A DNA stretch of 64,000 nt from assembly GCF_004214895.1 (NCBI RefSeq), contig NZ_CP035952.1, forward strand, positions 4,846,501-4,910,500. The letters run 5' to 3'. Source of the DNA: Pseudomonas tructae. GTDB taxonomy: Bacteria; Pseudomonadota; Gammaproteobacteria; Pseudomonadales; Pseudomonadaceae. Shown here one piece after another: positions 30,519 through 37,692 of this stretch. Position numbers and translations under genes: made by a program. How positions within the stretch are numbered: the first letter of the stretch is position 1; the number at the start of each line of letters is the position of its first letter. Below the pieces are notes generated by a model. The model made no database searches and was not told where the DNA came from. It saw only the letters and a list, made by a program, of their open reading frames with translations.

Positions 30519-30616
30519 TGCAGACTCCTGGATATGCTGAGTCGGGGTCGGTCTCAAGGCGCCTTGGAAGGCGCCGGGTATGGATTCAGATTAAGGTGGG
30601 CTTGGGGGCGGTTCAA

Positions 30617-30650
30617 TCCGATAATCGACTAACCGTTCGATTATCGAACC
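30617..30650 (-). promoter_or_regulatory. PcaR-type operators upstream of pcaIJF
   Basis: CCGATAATCGAC (30618-30629) and GTTCGATTATCGAACC (30635-30650, itself palindromic) lie in tandem. Family knowledge: PcaR of P. putida binds a GTTCGATAATCGCAC-type box at the pcaIJ promoter. The second site matches the first eleven bases of that box on the minus strand. Confidence 0.75.
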
Positions 30651-30678
30651 GATTGTTATCTTGCTAATAGGAGTCAGT

Positions 30679-30735
30679 CATCGCGGGGCAAGCCCGCTCC
30701 TACAATCCTGTAGGAGCGGGCTTGCCCCGCGATGA
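30679..30735. repeat. Inverted pair of REP units
   Basis: TCGCGGGGCAAGCCCGCTCC and its mirror GGAGCGGGCTTGCCCCGCGA, separated by TACAATCCTGTA, form a near-perfect ~52-bp hairpin 7 bp downstream of the pcaK stop, between pcaK and the pcaI promoter. Confidence 0.96.
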
Positions 30736-30741
30736 GGCTAT

Positions 30742-32088
30742 TCAGGTCGCATCCGCGTGACTGACCATGCCCTTGATAATCACTGCAGTAGTGGCCAACG
30801 CCGCCGGGATCACCAGCGCGGTCAGGACCTGCTCGAAGTTCCAGCCCAGGCCCAACAGCGTCGCGCCCATCCACGCCCCGAGAATCGCCCCAAAGCGACC
30901 AATACCGAGCATCCACGACACCCCCGTGGCACGCCCCTGGGTCGGGTAGAAACGCGCCGCCAGCGAGGGCATCGCCGATTGCGCGCCGTTAACGCACATG
31001 CCGGCAATCAGCACCAGGGTCGCCAGCACGGTAATGTTGCCCAGGCTCTGCCCTACCGCGTAGGCAAACACCCCGGCCAGCAGGTAAAAGACACCAATGA
31101 CCTTGTGCGGGTTGTAGCGGTCCATGGCCCAACCCACTGCCACAGCACTAAGCACACCACCAAACTGGAACAGCGCACCGATGAAGGCGGCCTGCTCCAT
31201 GCTCGCGCCACTGTCGCGCATCAGGGTGGGTAGCCAACTGGTCAGCAGGTAGACAATCACCAGGCCCATGAAATAGGTCAGCCAGAGCAACAGGGTGCCA
31301 ACGCTGTAGCGACCGGAGAAAATCAGCGCAAACACGTTGCGGGCTTTTACCGACTGTTGCTCCGGCACGCTGAAACTCGACGCCTGGCCGACCATCGCCG
31401 GCTCGATCGGCGCGAGGGTCTTGCGCACCTTGTCGGTGCCGCGGTTGCGCACCACCAGGTAGCGCGCCGACTCCGGCAGCCAGAACACCAGCACCACCGC
31501 CAGCAGCAGCGGCAACACGCCGCCGATCAGCAACAGGCTGTGCCAGCCGAACGCCGGGATCAGCTTGGCAGAAATGAAGCCACCACCGGCCATGCCGAGG
31601 TTGAAACCGCAGAACATGCTGGTGACCAGCAATGACTTGTGTCGCTCCGGGGTGTACTCGGACAGCAGCGTGGTGGCATTGGGCATGCCGGCGCCCAGGC
31701 CCAACCCAGTCAGAAAGCGCAGTACCAGCAACTGATCGACATTGGTGCTATAGGCCGAAGCCAGGCTGAAGGCGCCGAACAGCACAACCGCTGCGACCAG
31801 TACCACCTTGCGCCCGAAACGGTCGGCCAGCGGCCCGGACCCCAGCGCACCAAAGACCATGCCGATCAAGGCGGCGCTCATCACCGGCCCCAGGCTGGCC
31901 CGGTCAATGCCCCAGTCTTGCGAAAGGGCCGGGGCGATAAAGCCCATGGCCGCCGTGTCCAGGCCGTCGAGGAAGACAATCAAGAAACACAGGATCACCA
32001 CCCGCCATTGATAGCGCGACAGCGGTTGGCTATTGATAAAGGACTGCACATCCAGGCAGTTTCCGACAGCAGCTTGAGGACTATTCAT
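30742..32088 (-). CDS. pcaK: 4-hydroxybenzoate/protocatechuate transporter PcaK
   Basis: A 448-residue MFS aromatic acid:H+ symporter, the same length as P. putida PcaK. The motif FLDGLDTAAMGFIAPAL in helix 1 is the DGXD signature of this family, and the helix 2-3 loop GPLADRFGRK is present. It imports 4-hydroxybenzoate and protocatechuate and also mediates chemotaxis to them, so it supplies PobA and the pca enzymes. The start at 32088 is chosen for its standard MNSPQAAVGNCLDVQSFIN terminus; 56 upstream in-frame codons are rejected. Confidence 0.95.
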   Translation of the reverse strand: MNSPQAAVGNCLDVQSFINSQPLSRYQWRVVILCFLIVFLDGLDTAAMGFIAPALSQDWGIDRASLGPVMSAALIGMVFGALGSGPLADRFGRKVVLVAAVVLFGAFSLASAYSTNVDQLLVLRFLTGLGLGAGMPNATTLLSEYTPERHKSLLVTSMFCGFNLGMAGGGFISAKLIPAFGWHSLLLIGGVLPLLLAVVLVFWLPESARYLVVRNRGTDKVRKTLAPIEPAMVGQASSFSVPEQQSVKARNVFALIFSGRYSVGTLLLWLTYFMGLVIVYLLTSWLPTLMRDSGASMEQAAFIGALFQFGGVLSAVAVGWAMDRYNPHKVIGVFYLLAGVFAYAVGQSLGNITVLATLVLIAGMCVNGAQSAMPSLAARFYPTQGRATGVSWMLGIGRFGAILGAWMGATLLGLGWNFEQVLTALVIPAALATTAVIIKGMVSHADAT

Positions 32089-32323
32089 TATTTTTATCCA
32101 GAAGTAGCGCGCGAGTGTGCGGGTGCGCGCGTGACGGCACAGGCGAACAGAAGCAGGTTCGGAAAGCTGGATCAGCTGCCGCGCAGTCCAGCGTAGGACA
32201 GGTGCAAGCCATGCGGGGACAGGAAGTGGGTCATGGGGCGTTTGCCTCTCGCTCATTATTATGGGCGGTCAGAGCAGGCTGACCGCTGCGAGGGACATTA
32301 ATAAGCAGGCAGGCGCGGCGCAA

Positions 32324-32356
32324 TTCGATAAACGCATCTCTGTGCGTTTATCGCAC
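32324..32356. promoter_or_regulatory. Inverted-repeat operator between pcaK and pcaR (PcaR-like)
   Basis: TTCGATAAACGCA (32324-32336) and TGCGTTTATCGCA (32343-32355) form imperfect inverted repeats (12 of 13) around a 6-nt spacer. The right half contains TTATCGCAC, matching the 3' half of the PcaR box. It lies ~235 bp upstream of pcaK and 9 bp downstream of the pcaR stop. Confidence 0.55.
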
Positions 32357-32364
32357 AGGAACGT

Positions 32365-33240
32365 TCAGGCGAACAGTTGCGCGCTGAGGTCGCGGCTGGC
32401 GGCGAGCATGATCGGCAGGAAGCGTTGCTCAAGTTCGGTGCGGCTGACCCGGCCAGCATGGGTGCTGACATTGAGCGCTGCCAACACCTGGCCAGAAGCG
32501 TCATAGACCGGCACGGCAATCGAGCGCAGGCCCTGCTCAAGCTCCTGATCGACCACACACCAGCCCTGCTGGCGAACCAGTTGCAGGCATTCGAGCAGCG
32601 CCACCGGGTCGTGGAGGGTGCGGCTGGTCTTGGGCTGCAGATCGGCATGCTCCAGATACTCGTGCAAGGTGGCATCGTCCAGCGCCGCCAGCAGGATGCG
32701 GCCCATGGAAGTGCAATAGGCCGGCAAGCGCCCGCCCACCGACAGATCCACCGAGATCAGGCGCTGCACGGTGGCCGAACGAGCGATGTAAAGAATGTCA
32801 TCGCCTTCCAGGGTGGCCATGTTGCAGGCCTCATGCAGTTGATCGCTCATCCGGTCCAGATAGGGCTGGGCCGAGACTGCCAGAGGCGTTGACGACAGAT
32901 AGGCATGGCCCAGGGTCAGCACCTTGGGCAGCAGTGAATAGGTGCGCCCGTCGGTGGTGGCGTAACCCAGCTTGATCAGGGTGTGCAGGCAACGGCGAAC
33001 CGCCGCCCGAGGGATTTCCGTGCGGTGGCTGATCTGGGCGATGGTCAGGTGGCGCTTGCGCTCCTGGAAGGCCTGCACCACCGCCAACCCACGGGCGAGC
33101 GAGGTCATAAAGTCGGGGTCACCGGTAAAAGCCTGGATACGCTTGGCCGGCGAGGCGACGATGGGCGGTGCCAGGGAAGCAAACGAGCTACGCACGTTGT
33201 CATTGAGTCCTGGTCCTTTGGGCGTTGTTTCTTCTGTCAT
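32365..33240 (-). CDS. pcaR: IclR-family activator PcaR of the beta-ketoadipate genes
   Basis: A 291-residue IclR-type regulator. The winged helix (LTIAQISHRTEIPRAAVRRCLHTL) is at about 60-85 and the GAF-like effector domain spans 110-285. Family knowledge: PcaR responds to 3-oxoadipate and activates pcaIJ, pcaF and related units and pcaK. The start at 33240 is chosen because an upstream in-frame extension would be translated from operator DNA. The cluster pcaR-K-I-J-F-T-B-D-C that follows is its target set. Confidence 0.95.
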   Translation of the reverse strand: MTEETTPKGPGLNDNVRSSFASLAPPIVASPAKRIQAFTGDPDFMTSLARGLAVVQAFQERKRHLTIAQISHRTEIPRAAVRRCLHTLIKLGYATTDGRTYSLLPKVLTLGHAYLSSTPLAVSAQPYLDRMSDQLHEACNMATLEGDDILYIARSATVQRLISVDLSVGGRLPAYCTSMGRILLAALDDATLHEYLEHADLQPKTSRTLHDPVALLECLQLVRQQGWCVVDQELEQGLRSIAVPVYDASGQVLAALNVSTHAGRVSRTELEQRFLPIMLAASRDLSAQLFA

Positions 33241-33266
33241 GGCTAGCCTCGGCAACTCGATCACTG

Positions 33267-33300
33267 GGGCGATTATCGAACCATCGACCGATAATCGCAA
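33267..33300. promoter_or_regulatory. PcaR autoregulatory operators
   Basis: CGATTATCGAACC (33270-33282) and GACCGATAATCGCAA (33286-33300) are two PcaR-like boxes facing each other just upstream of the pcaR start. They also abut the -35 element (33301) of a candidate promoter pointing the other way. Confidence 0.7.
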
Positions 33301-33428
33301 TTGACCGCCACCCTCAATTGCTTATACCTTTCCTGCGCCACCATGTGGCTTCTTGGAGAGACTGGTCAGGTACCCACCGTAGAAGTCCCAGGCACGGCCT
33401 TGCCCACGAAGCGAGGCCGTTTTTCTTC
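33301..33428 (+). ncRNA. Candidate small RNA divergent from pcaR
   Basis: A sigma70-like promoter TTGACC (33301-33306), 16-nt spacer, TATACC (33323-33328) is followed about 65 nt later by a strong intrinsic terminator: ACGGCCTTGC (33394-33403), loop CCACGAA, GCGAGGCCGT (33411-33420) and a T-rich tail. No credible ORF lies between. The predicted transcript of roughly 90 nt begins near 33335 and contains a CCACCATGTGG hairpin. The promoter touches the PcaR boxes, so control by PcaR is possible. This is inference from signals; I do not recognise it as a named RNA. Confidence 0.38.
33394..33428 (+). terminator. Rho-independent terminator with no upstream gene
   Basis: A 10-bp stem (one G-T pair) with 7-nt loop and a TTTTTCTT tail on the plus strand. 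The only upstream neighbour on this strand is the divergent pcaR promoter region, so it must end a short non-coding transcript. Confidence 0.75.
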
Positions 33429-33847
33429 CTTTCATGCAATGCCGGTGCTTTTACCTGGAGAACTTGCTCAATTGCGCAGGTTCGACATTTCAAACTCAGC
33501 GGCTGGTCAGCATTCACAACTTGGTAACACAATGGGCGCTGTGCTTGTCTTGGCAACAATAGACAATGCTACTCTCAGCCAATCAGCTTGCTATAATCAA
33601 AGTTCGTTCCCCTGCCCCGGGCAAGGTTATTGCGGATCCAATTCGCAGCTGCCCCCGGCCGAATACAGCGGATCGCTGCAAGTACCATTAGACTGAACAC
33701 TTCGTTGTTCATGTTCGCTTGCACACCCGAACCTACTGTTGCTGCGACAGTTATGCCGCTCTGGCAGCGTAGCCGCGTGCTTGTTGTGCGTCGTGCACTA
33801 CTTGCCTGCGTTAACGCCAGGGTTATTTCCACACTACAGGTAATACT
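33429..33847 (+). promoter_or_regulatory. Gene-free leader with extended -10 promoter
   Basis: About 420 bp without a credible gene, less GC-rich than its surroundings. An extended -10 element TGCTATAAT (33589-33597) predicts transcription from about 33604 into the 66-codon ORF at 33848, giving a leader of roughly 240 nt. ORFs read through this stretch have no family features and biased composition, so I treat them as spurious. Confidence 0.45.
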
Positions 33848-34048
33848 GTGACCAAAGATGAGCTGCGCGCAGAACTGGAGCGCCAGGAACAACGTTACAA
33901 GGACGTTTACGGCGGTGAAGTGACCACTTACGCCGCACAACCCGATCCGGAACGCAAACCGTGGCGCAAGCGTGCCAGCGTACGGGACCAGGCCTTCGCC
34001 CAGGAATTGGAAAAAATCGAGAAGGAACTCAAGGACCAGGCGCCCTAG
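33848..34048 (+). CDS. Small charged protein, conserved-looking, unknown function
   Basis: A 66-residue protein starting with GTG; CTACAGG lies 6 nt upstream as a weak ribosome site. Composition is highly charged (ELRAELERQEQRYKDVYGG at the N-terminus and AFAQELEKIEKELKDQ at the C-terminus), predicting two amphipathic or coiled-coil helices joined by a Pro/Arg-rich linker (DPERKPWRKR). No signal or membrane segment. It sits alone between the pca cluster and the Pit transporter gene. The codon usage agrees with flanking genes, which supports it being real. No function can be given. Confidence 0.72.
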   Translation: MTKDELRAELERQEQRYKDVYGGEVTTYAAQPDPERKPWRKRASVRDQAFAQELEKIEKELKDQAP

Positions 34049-34377
34049 CCCACTGCTGGCCCTGCCGTTGCGCAGCGCACCGGGAGCTTTACGCTCGACG
34101 CGCTGCAGCGGATTTTTGCGCGCTATCAAGTATGCCGTAATGGAATTTCACAAATTTCATACAACCGTTTGACTTTTTTCTGAAAGACAAAATCTTGCGC
34201 AAATATCTAATTTTTCTCGATTTTTTCGCATTTTAGGCGACGTTCAGCCACGCTTCGTCAACTCAATGGGTTGCAACGCAGGGTAGAAAAGTCGTCGAGC
34301 GGTCAGCAGCGGGGGGATCGATTACCGGGGATTTCTGGCATAATCGCGCCCCCTTATGACCGGGTCAGAATTCCTTC
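34049..34377 (+). promoter_or_regulatory. AT-rich promoter region of the phosphate transporter gene
   Basis: A 329-bp gap. Its centre (34135-34250) is unusually A+T rich, with TTTCACAAATTTCATAC and several T tracts; CATAAT at 34339-34344 could serve as a -10. I see no clear PhoB box. No ORF in it is credible. Confidence 0.4.
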
Positions 34378-35850
34378 ATGATCGATTTATTCAGCGGACT
34401 TGATGCCTGGGTACTGGTGAGCTTGCTGCTCGCTTTGACCTTCGTACTCGCCTTCGAGTTCATCAATGGCTTTCATGACACCGCTAACGCGGTAGCTACA
34501 GTCATCTATACCAAAGCCATGCCGCCGCACCTGGCCGTATTCTTCTCCGGCGTGTTCAATTTCCTCGGGGTTCTGCTCGGTGGTGTGGGTGTGGCTTATG
34601 CCATCGTGCACCTGCTGCCGGTTGAACTGCTGATCAATGTGAATACTGGCCACGGCCTGGCGATGGTCTTCTCTCTATTGGCAGCCGCGATCGCCTGGAA
34701 CCTGGGTACCTGGTACTTCGGCATCCCGGCGTCCAGCTCTCACACCCTGATCGGCTCGATCCTCGGCGTCGGCCTGGCCAACGCCCTGATCAACGATATT
34801 CCCCTGGGTGACGGGGTCAACTGGCAGAAGGCAATCGACATTGGCATGTCGCTGGTGCTGTCGCCCATGGCCGGCTTTGCCGTAGCGGCCCTGGTGCTGA
34901 TCGGCCTCAAGTGGTGGCGCCCGCTGTCGAAGATGCACAAGACGCCAGAACAGCGTCGCAAGCTCGACGACAAGAAGCACCCGCCCTTCTGGAACCGCCT
35001 GGTCCTGGTGATTTCGGCCATGGCCGTAAGCTTCGTACACGGTTCCAACGACGGCCAGAAAGGTATCGGCCTGATCATGCTGGTACTGATCGGTATCGTC
35101 CCGGCCCAGTTCGTTCTCGACCTGAACAGCACCACCTACCAGATCGAACGTACCCGCGACGCCACTTTGCACCTGAACCAGTTCTACCAGCGCAACCAAG
35201 CGACCCTGGGCGAATTCCTGGCCCTGGGCAAAGCGCAAAATGGCGACCTGCCGGAGCAGTTCAGCTGCAACCCGCAGCAGACCGAACCGACCATCAACGC
35301 CTTGCTCGACTCGCTCAAAGGTGTCACCGAGTACCGCTCGCTGACCCCGGAGAAACGCGTTGAAGTGCGTCGTTACCTGCTGTGCCTGGACGATACCGCG
35401 AAGAAGGTTGGCAAACTGCCTGGCCTGCAGGGCCGTGAAAAAGCTGACCTGGACAAGCTGCGCAAAGACCTGACGGCCACCACCGAATATGCCCCGTTCT
35501 GGGTCATCCTGGCGGTCGCCCTGGCCCTGGGCCTGGGTACCATGGTCGGCTGGAAGCGTGTGGTACTGACTATCGGCGAGAAAATCGGCAAGCAGGGCAT
35601 GACCTATGCCCAGGGCATGTCGGCGCAGATCACTGCAGCCTGCGCCATCGGCATGGCCAACATCTTCAGCCTGCCGGTCTCGACCACCCACGTACTGTCT
35701 TCGGGTGTAGCAGGGACCATGGTGGCGAACAAGAGCGGCCTGCAAGGCGGCACCGTCAAGACCATCCTGCTGGCCTGGATCCTGACCCTGCCTGCAACCG
35801 TGGGCCTGTCGGCAGCCTTGTTCTGGTTGGCGACCAAGTTCATCGTCTGA
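34378..35850 (+). CDS. pit: Low-affinity inorganic phosphate transporter, Pit family
   Basis: A 490-residue Pit/PiT permease that imports metal-phosphate with H+. Both family repeats are visible: FEFINGFHDTANAVATVIYTKAM in the N-terminal half and FVHGSNDGQKGIGLIMLVL near residue 220, with SSSHTLIGSILG and STTHVLSSGVAG as paired helical hairpins. A hydrophilic cytoplasmic insert of about 125 residues (~250-375) lies between the halves, as in PitA-type proteins. It is a single-gene unit closed by a terminator. Confidence 0.95.
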   Translation: MIDLFSGLDAWVLVSLLLALTFVLAFEFINGFHDTANAVATVIYTKAMPPHLAVFFSGVFNFLGVLLGGVGVAYAIVHLLPVELLINVNTGHGLAMVFSLLAAAIAWNLGTWYFGIPASSSHTLIGSILGVGLANALINDIPLGDGVNWQKAIDIGMSLVLSPMAGFAVAALVLIGLKWWRPLSKMHKTPEQRRKLDDKKHPPFWNRLVLVISAMAVSFVHGSNDGQKGIGLIMLVLIGIVPAQFVLDLNSTTYQIERTRDATLHLNQFYQRNQATLGEFLALGKAQNGDLPEQFSCNPQQTEPTINALLDSLKGVTEYRSLTPEKRVEVRRYLLCLDDTAKKVGKLPGLQGREKADLDKLRKDLTATTEYAPFWVILAVALALGLGTMVGWKRVVLTIGEKIGKQGMTYAQGMSAQITAACAIGMANIFSLPVSTTHVLSSGVAGTMVANKSGLQGGTVKTILLAWILTLPATVGLSAALFWLATKFIV

Positions 35851-35864
35851 ACTGTCCCGCATTG

Positions 35865-35890
35865 AAAAAGGCGCCTTCGGGCGCCTTTTT
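35865..35890. terminator. Terminator after the Pit gene
   Basis: GGCGCC-TTCG-GGCGCC with AAAAA before and TTTTT after; the UUCG tetraloop makes a stable hairpin that can act in both directions. Confidence 0.95.
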
Positions 35891-35904
35891 CATGACTACG
35901 ATCT

Positions 35905-36045
35905 AGCTCTGTATGAAAGGTATTCGAGCGATGGCCAGGCAAGGCGAAAACAGGCGAGGAAGCGGAGTTTACTGATTGTAAATGAGCATTCCGAGCCTGT
36001 TTTCAACGCAGCATGGACGAGCTCGGATGCGTTTCGTACAGAGCT
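35905..36045. repeat. MITE-like palindromic element, 141 bp
   Basis: Terminal inverted repeats AGCTCTGTATGAAA (35905) and TTTCGTACAGAGCT (ending 36045) match at 13 of 14 positions. Internally GAAAACAGGC (35946) and GCCTGTTTTC (35995) form a second inverted pair around a GTTTAC..GTAAAT core, so the whole element can fold on itself. It contains no transposase. Its right end supplies the first base of the stop codon of the adjacent HerA-like gene. I recognise this as resembling a dispersed Pseudomonas repeat but cannot name the family. Confidence 0.8.
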
Positions 36046-37523
36046 TAGCGCCGCTTGTTGCCTCCGAGCAACGACCCCATCAATCCGCGCACCAACTGAC
36101 GACCGAACTGGTTGGCCGCCTGGCGTACCGCCGACTTGATCGCCTGCCCCGCCGCGCTTTGCAGGAACTCGCCGGCTTTGTCGGCAAAACTTTCTTCCGT
36201 CGCTGCTGGCGCTTGTTCTGCTTCGGCCGCACCGCCCTTGCGAGCGTTGAGCATTTCATAGGCCGACTCACGATCGACCGGCTTGTCATAACGCCCGGCC
36301 AAGGGTGATTCGGCAATCAGCGCTGCCCGCTCAGCGGCGCTCAGCGGCCCGATTCGTGACTGCGGTGGCGCGATCAGCACACGCTGGACCATGCCTGGCG
36401 TGCCTTTCTCCTGCAGGGTGCCGACCAGCGCCTCACCAATACCCAGTTCGGTCAGCACGCTCAGGGTGTCGAACTGCGGATTGGGACGAAAGCCATCGGC
36501 CACAGCCTTGAGCGATTTCTGCTCCTTGGCGGTAAAGGCCCGCAGGCCGTGCTGAACACGCAAGCCCAGTTGCGCCAGGACATCGTCCGGCAGATCGCCC
36601 GGCGACTGGGTCACGAAGTACACCCCCACCCCTTTGGAGCGAATCAGCCGCACCACCTGCTCCAGGCGATCCTGCAGGGCCTTGGGCGTGCCATTGAACA
36701 GCAGGTGTGCCTCATCGAAGAACAGCGCCAGCAACGGTTTGTCGGCATCGCCGCGCTCGGGCAGTTGCTCGAACAATTCGGCCAGCAGCCACAACAGGAA
36801 CGTTGCATAGACCTTCGGCGCTTCATGTACCAGGCGGCTGGCGTCAAGCAGGTGAATACGCCCGCGGCCATCGGCATCCGGCTGCAGAATGTCTTCCAGC
36901 TGCAAGGCCGGCTCGCCAAACAGGGCCTCGGCGCCCTGTTGCTCCAGGGTTGCCAGGCGCCGCAACAGCGCCTGACTGGAACCTGTGGTCATCAACGCGC
37001 TGTCTTCACCGAGCAGCTGCGGATTGTCCTTGAGGTGCGCAAGCAGGGCCTTGAGGTCCTTGATATCGAGCAGTAACAAGCCTTCGCGGTCGGCAACCTT
37101 GAACGCCGCATAGAGCGCCGCCTGCTGGCTGTCGGTCAACTCCAGCAAGTTACCCAGCAGCAGCGGGCCCATTTCACTGAGGGTCGTGCGCAATGGATGA
37201 CCGGACTGACCGTGAATATCCCACAGGCTCACCGGATAGGCCTGCGGCCGGTGGTTGAGCCAAGGCATCCCGGCAATACGCTCGGCCACTTTGCCCTGGG
37301 GGTTGCCCACTGCGCCCAAGCCGCACAGGTCACCTTTGACGTCGGCGGCAAACACCGCCACCCCGGCGTCGCTGAAGGCTTCAGCCATGTGCTGCAGGGT
37401 CACGGTCTTGCCGGTACCCGTCGCCCCGGCCACCAGCCCGTGACGGTTGGCCAGGCGCATGGCCTGGGCCAGCGGCTGGCCGGAGAGGTCGGCACCAAGC
37501 ACGAATTGCGAAGAGTCAGGCAT
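36045..37523 (-). CDS. HerA-like ATPase (DUF853, YjgR family)
   Basis: A 492-residue P-loop ATPase of the HerA/FtsK superfamily. Walker A GATGTGKT is at residues 33-40; Walker B LLALFFDEAHLLF lies near 255, followed by an Arg-rich helicase-like segment (RSKGVGVYFVTQSPGDLPDDVLAQLG). Family knowledge: DUF853 (YjgR) proteins are conserved, probably DNA- or protein-translocating ATPases without an established role. The C-terminal ~80 residues are Ala/Gln-rich. The stop TAA lies at the end of the MITE-like element 35905-36045. Confidence 0.9.
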   Translation of the reverse strand: MPDSSQFVLGADLSGQPLAQAMRLANRHGLVAGATGTGKTVTLQHMAEAFSDAGVAVFAADVKGDLCGLGAVGNPQGKVAERIAGMPWLNHRPQAYPVSLWDIHGQSGHPLRTTLSEMGPLLLGNLLELTDSQQAALYAAFKVADREGLLLLDIKDLKALLAHLKDNPQLLGEDSALMTTGSSQALLRRLATLEQQGAEALFGEPALQLEDILQPDADGRGRIHLLDASRLVHEAPKVYATFLLWLLAELFEQLPERGDADKPLLALFFDEAHLLFNGTPKALQDRLEQVVRLIRSKGVGVYFVTQSPGDLPDDVLAQLGLRVQHGLRAFTAKEQKSLKAVADGFRPNPQFDTLSVLTELGIGEALVGTLQEKGTPGMVQRVLIAPPQSRIGPLSAAERAALIAESPLAGRYDKPVDRESAYEMLNARKGGAAEAEQAPAATEESFADKAGEFLQSAAGQAIKSAVRQAANQFGRQLVRGLMGSLLGGNKRR

Positions 37524-37692
37524 GTTTTTTCACCCTCTGTTTAAAGCTTTGGCTTGAAACGGCCGATATTAAATAGCGATAGACCACCAGAAAGACAGGA
37601 ATTGCCCGACAAGGACTTGGGACCTGCACTGCTTTCACGCTGTTCTTTGTGCGAACGACCCGGACAACAAGACCTTAGCGGATAGACACGTT

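Noticed and set aside
23682-33240. Pathway genes for protocatechuate ring cleavage (pcaGH)
   Set aside because: Checked for and absent; the cluster covers only steps after ring cleavage, so pcaGH must lie elsewhere.
33301-33696. 131-codon plus-strand frame after the pcaR promoter
   Set aside because: It reads through a terminator hairpin and a promoter, has no family features and lacks a ribosome site.
33575-34129. 184-codon minus-strand frame over the small ORF at 33848
   Set aside because: Disrupted composition, no domain, and it opposes a better-supported ORF.
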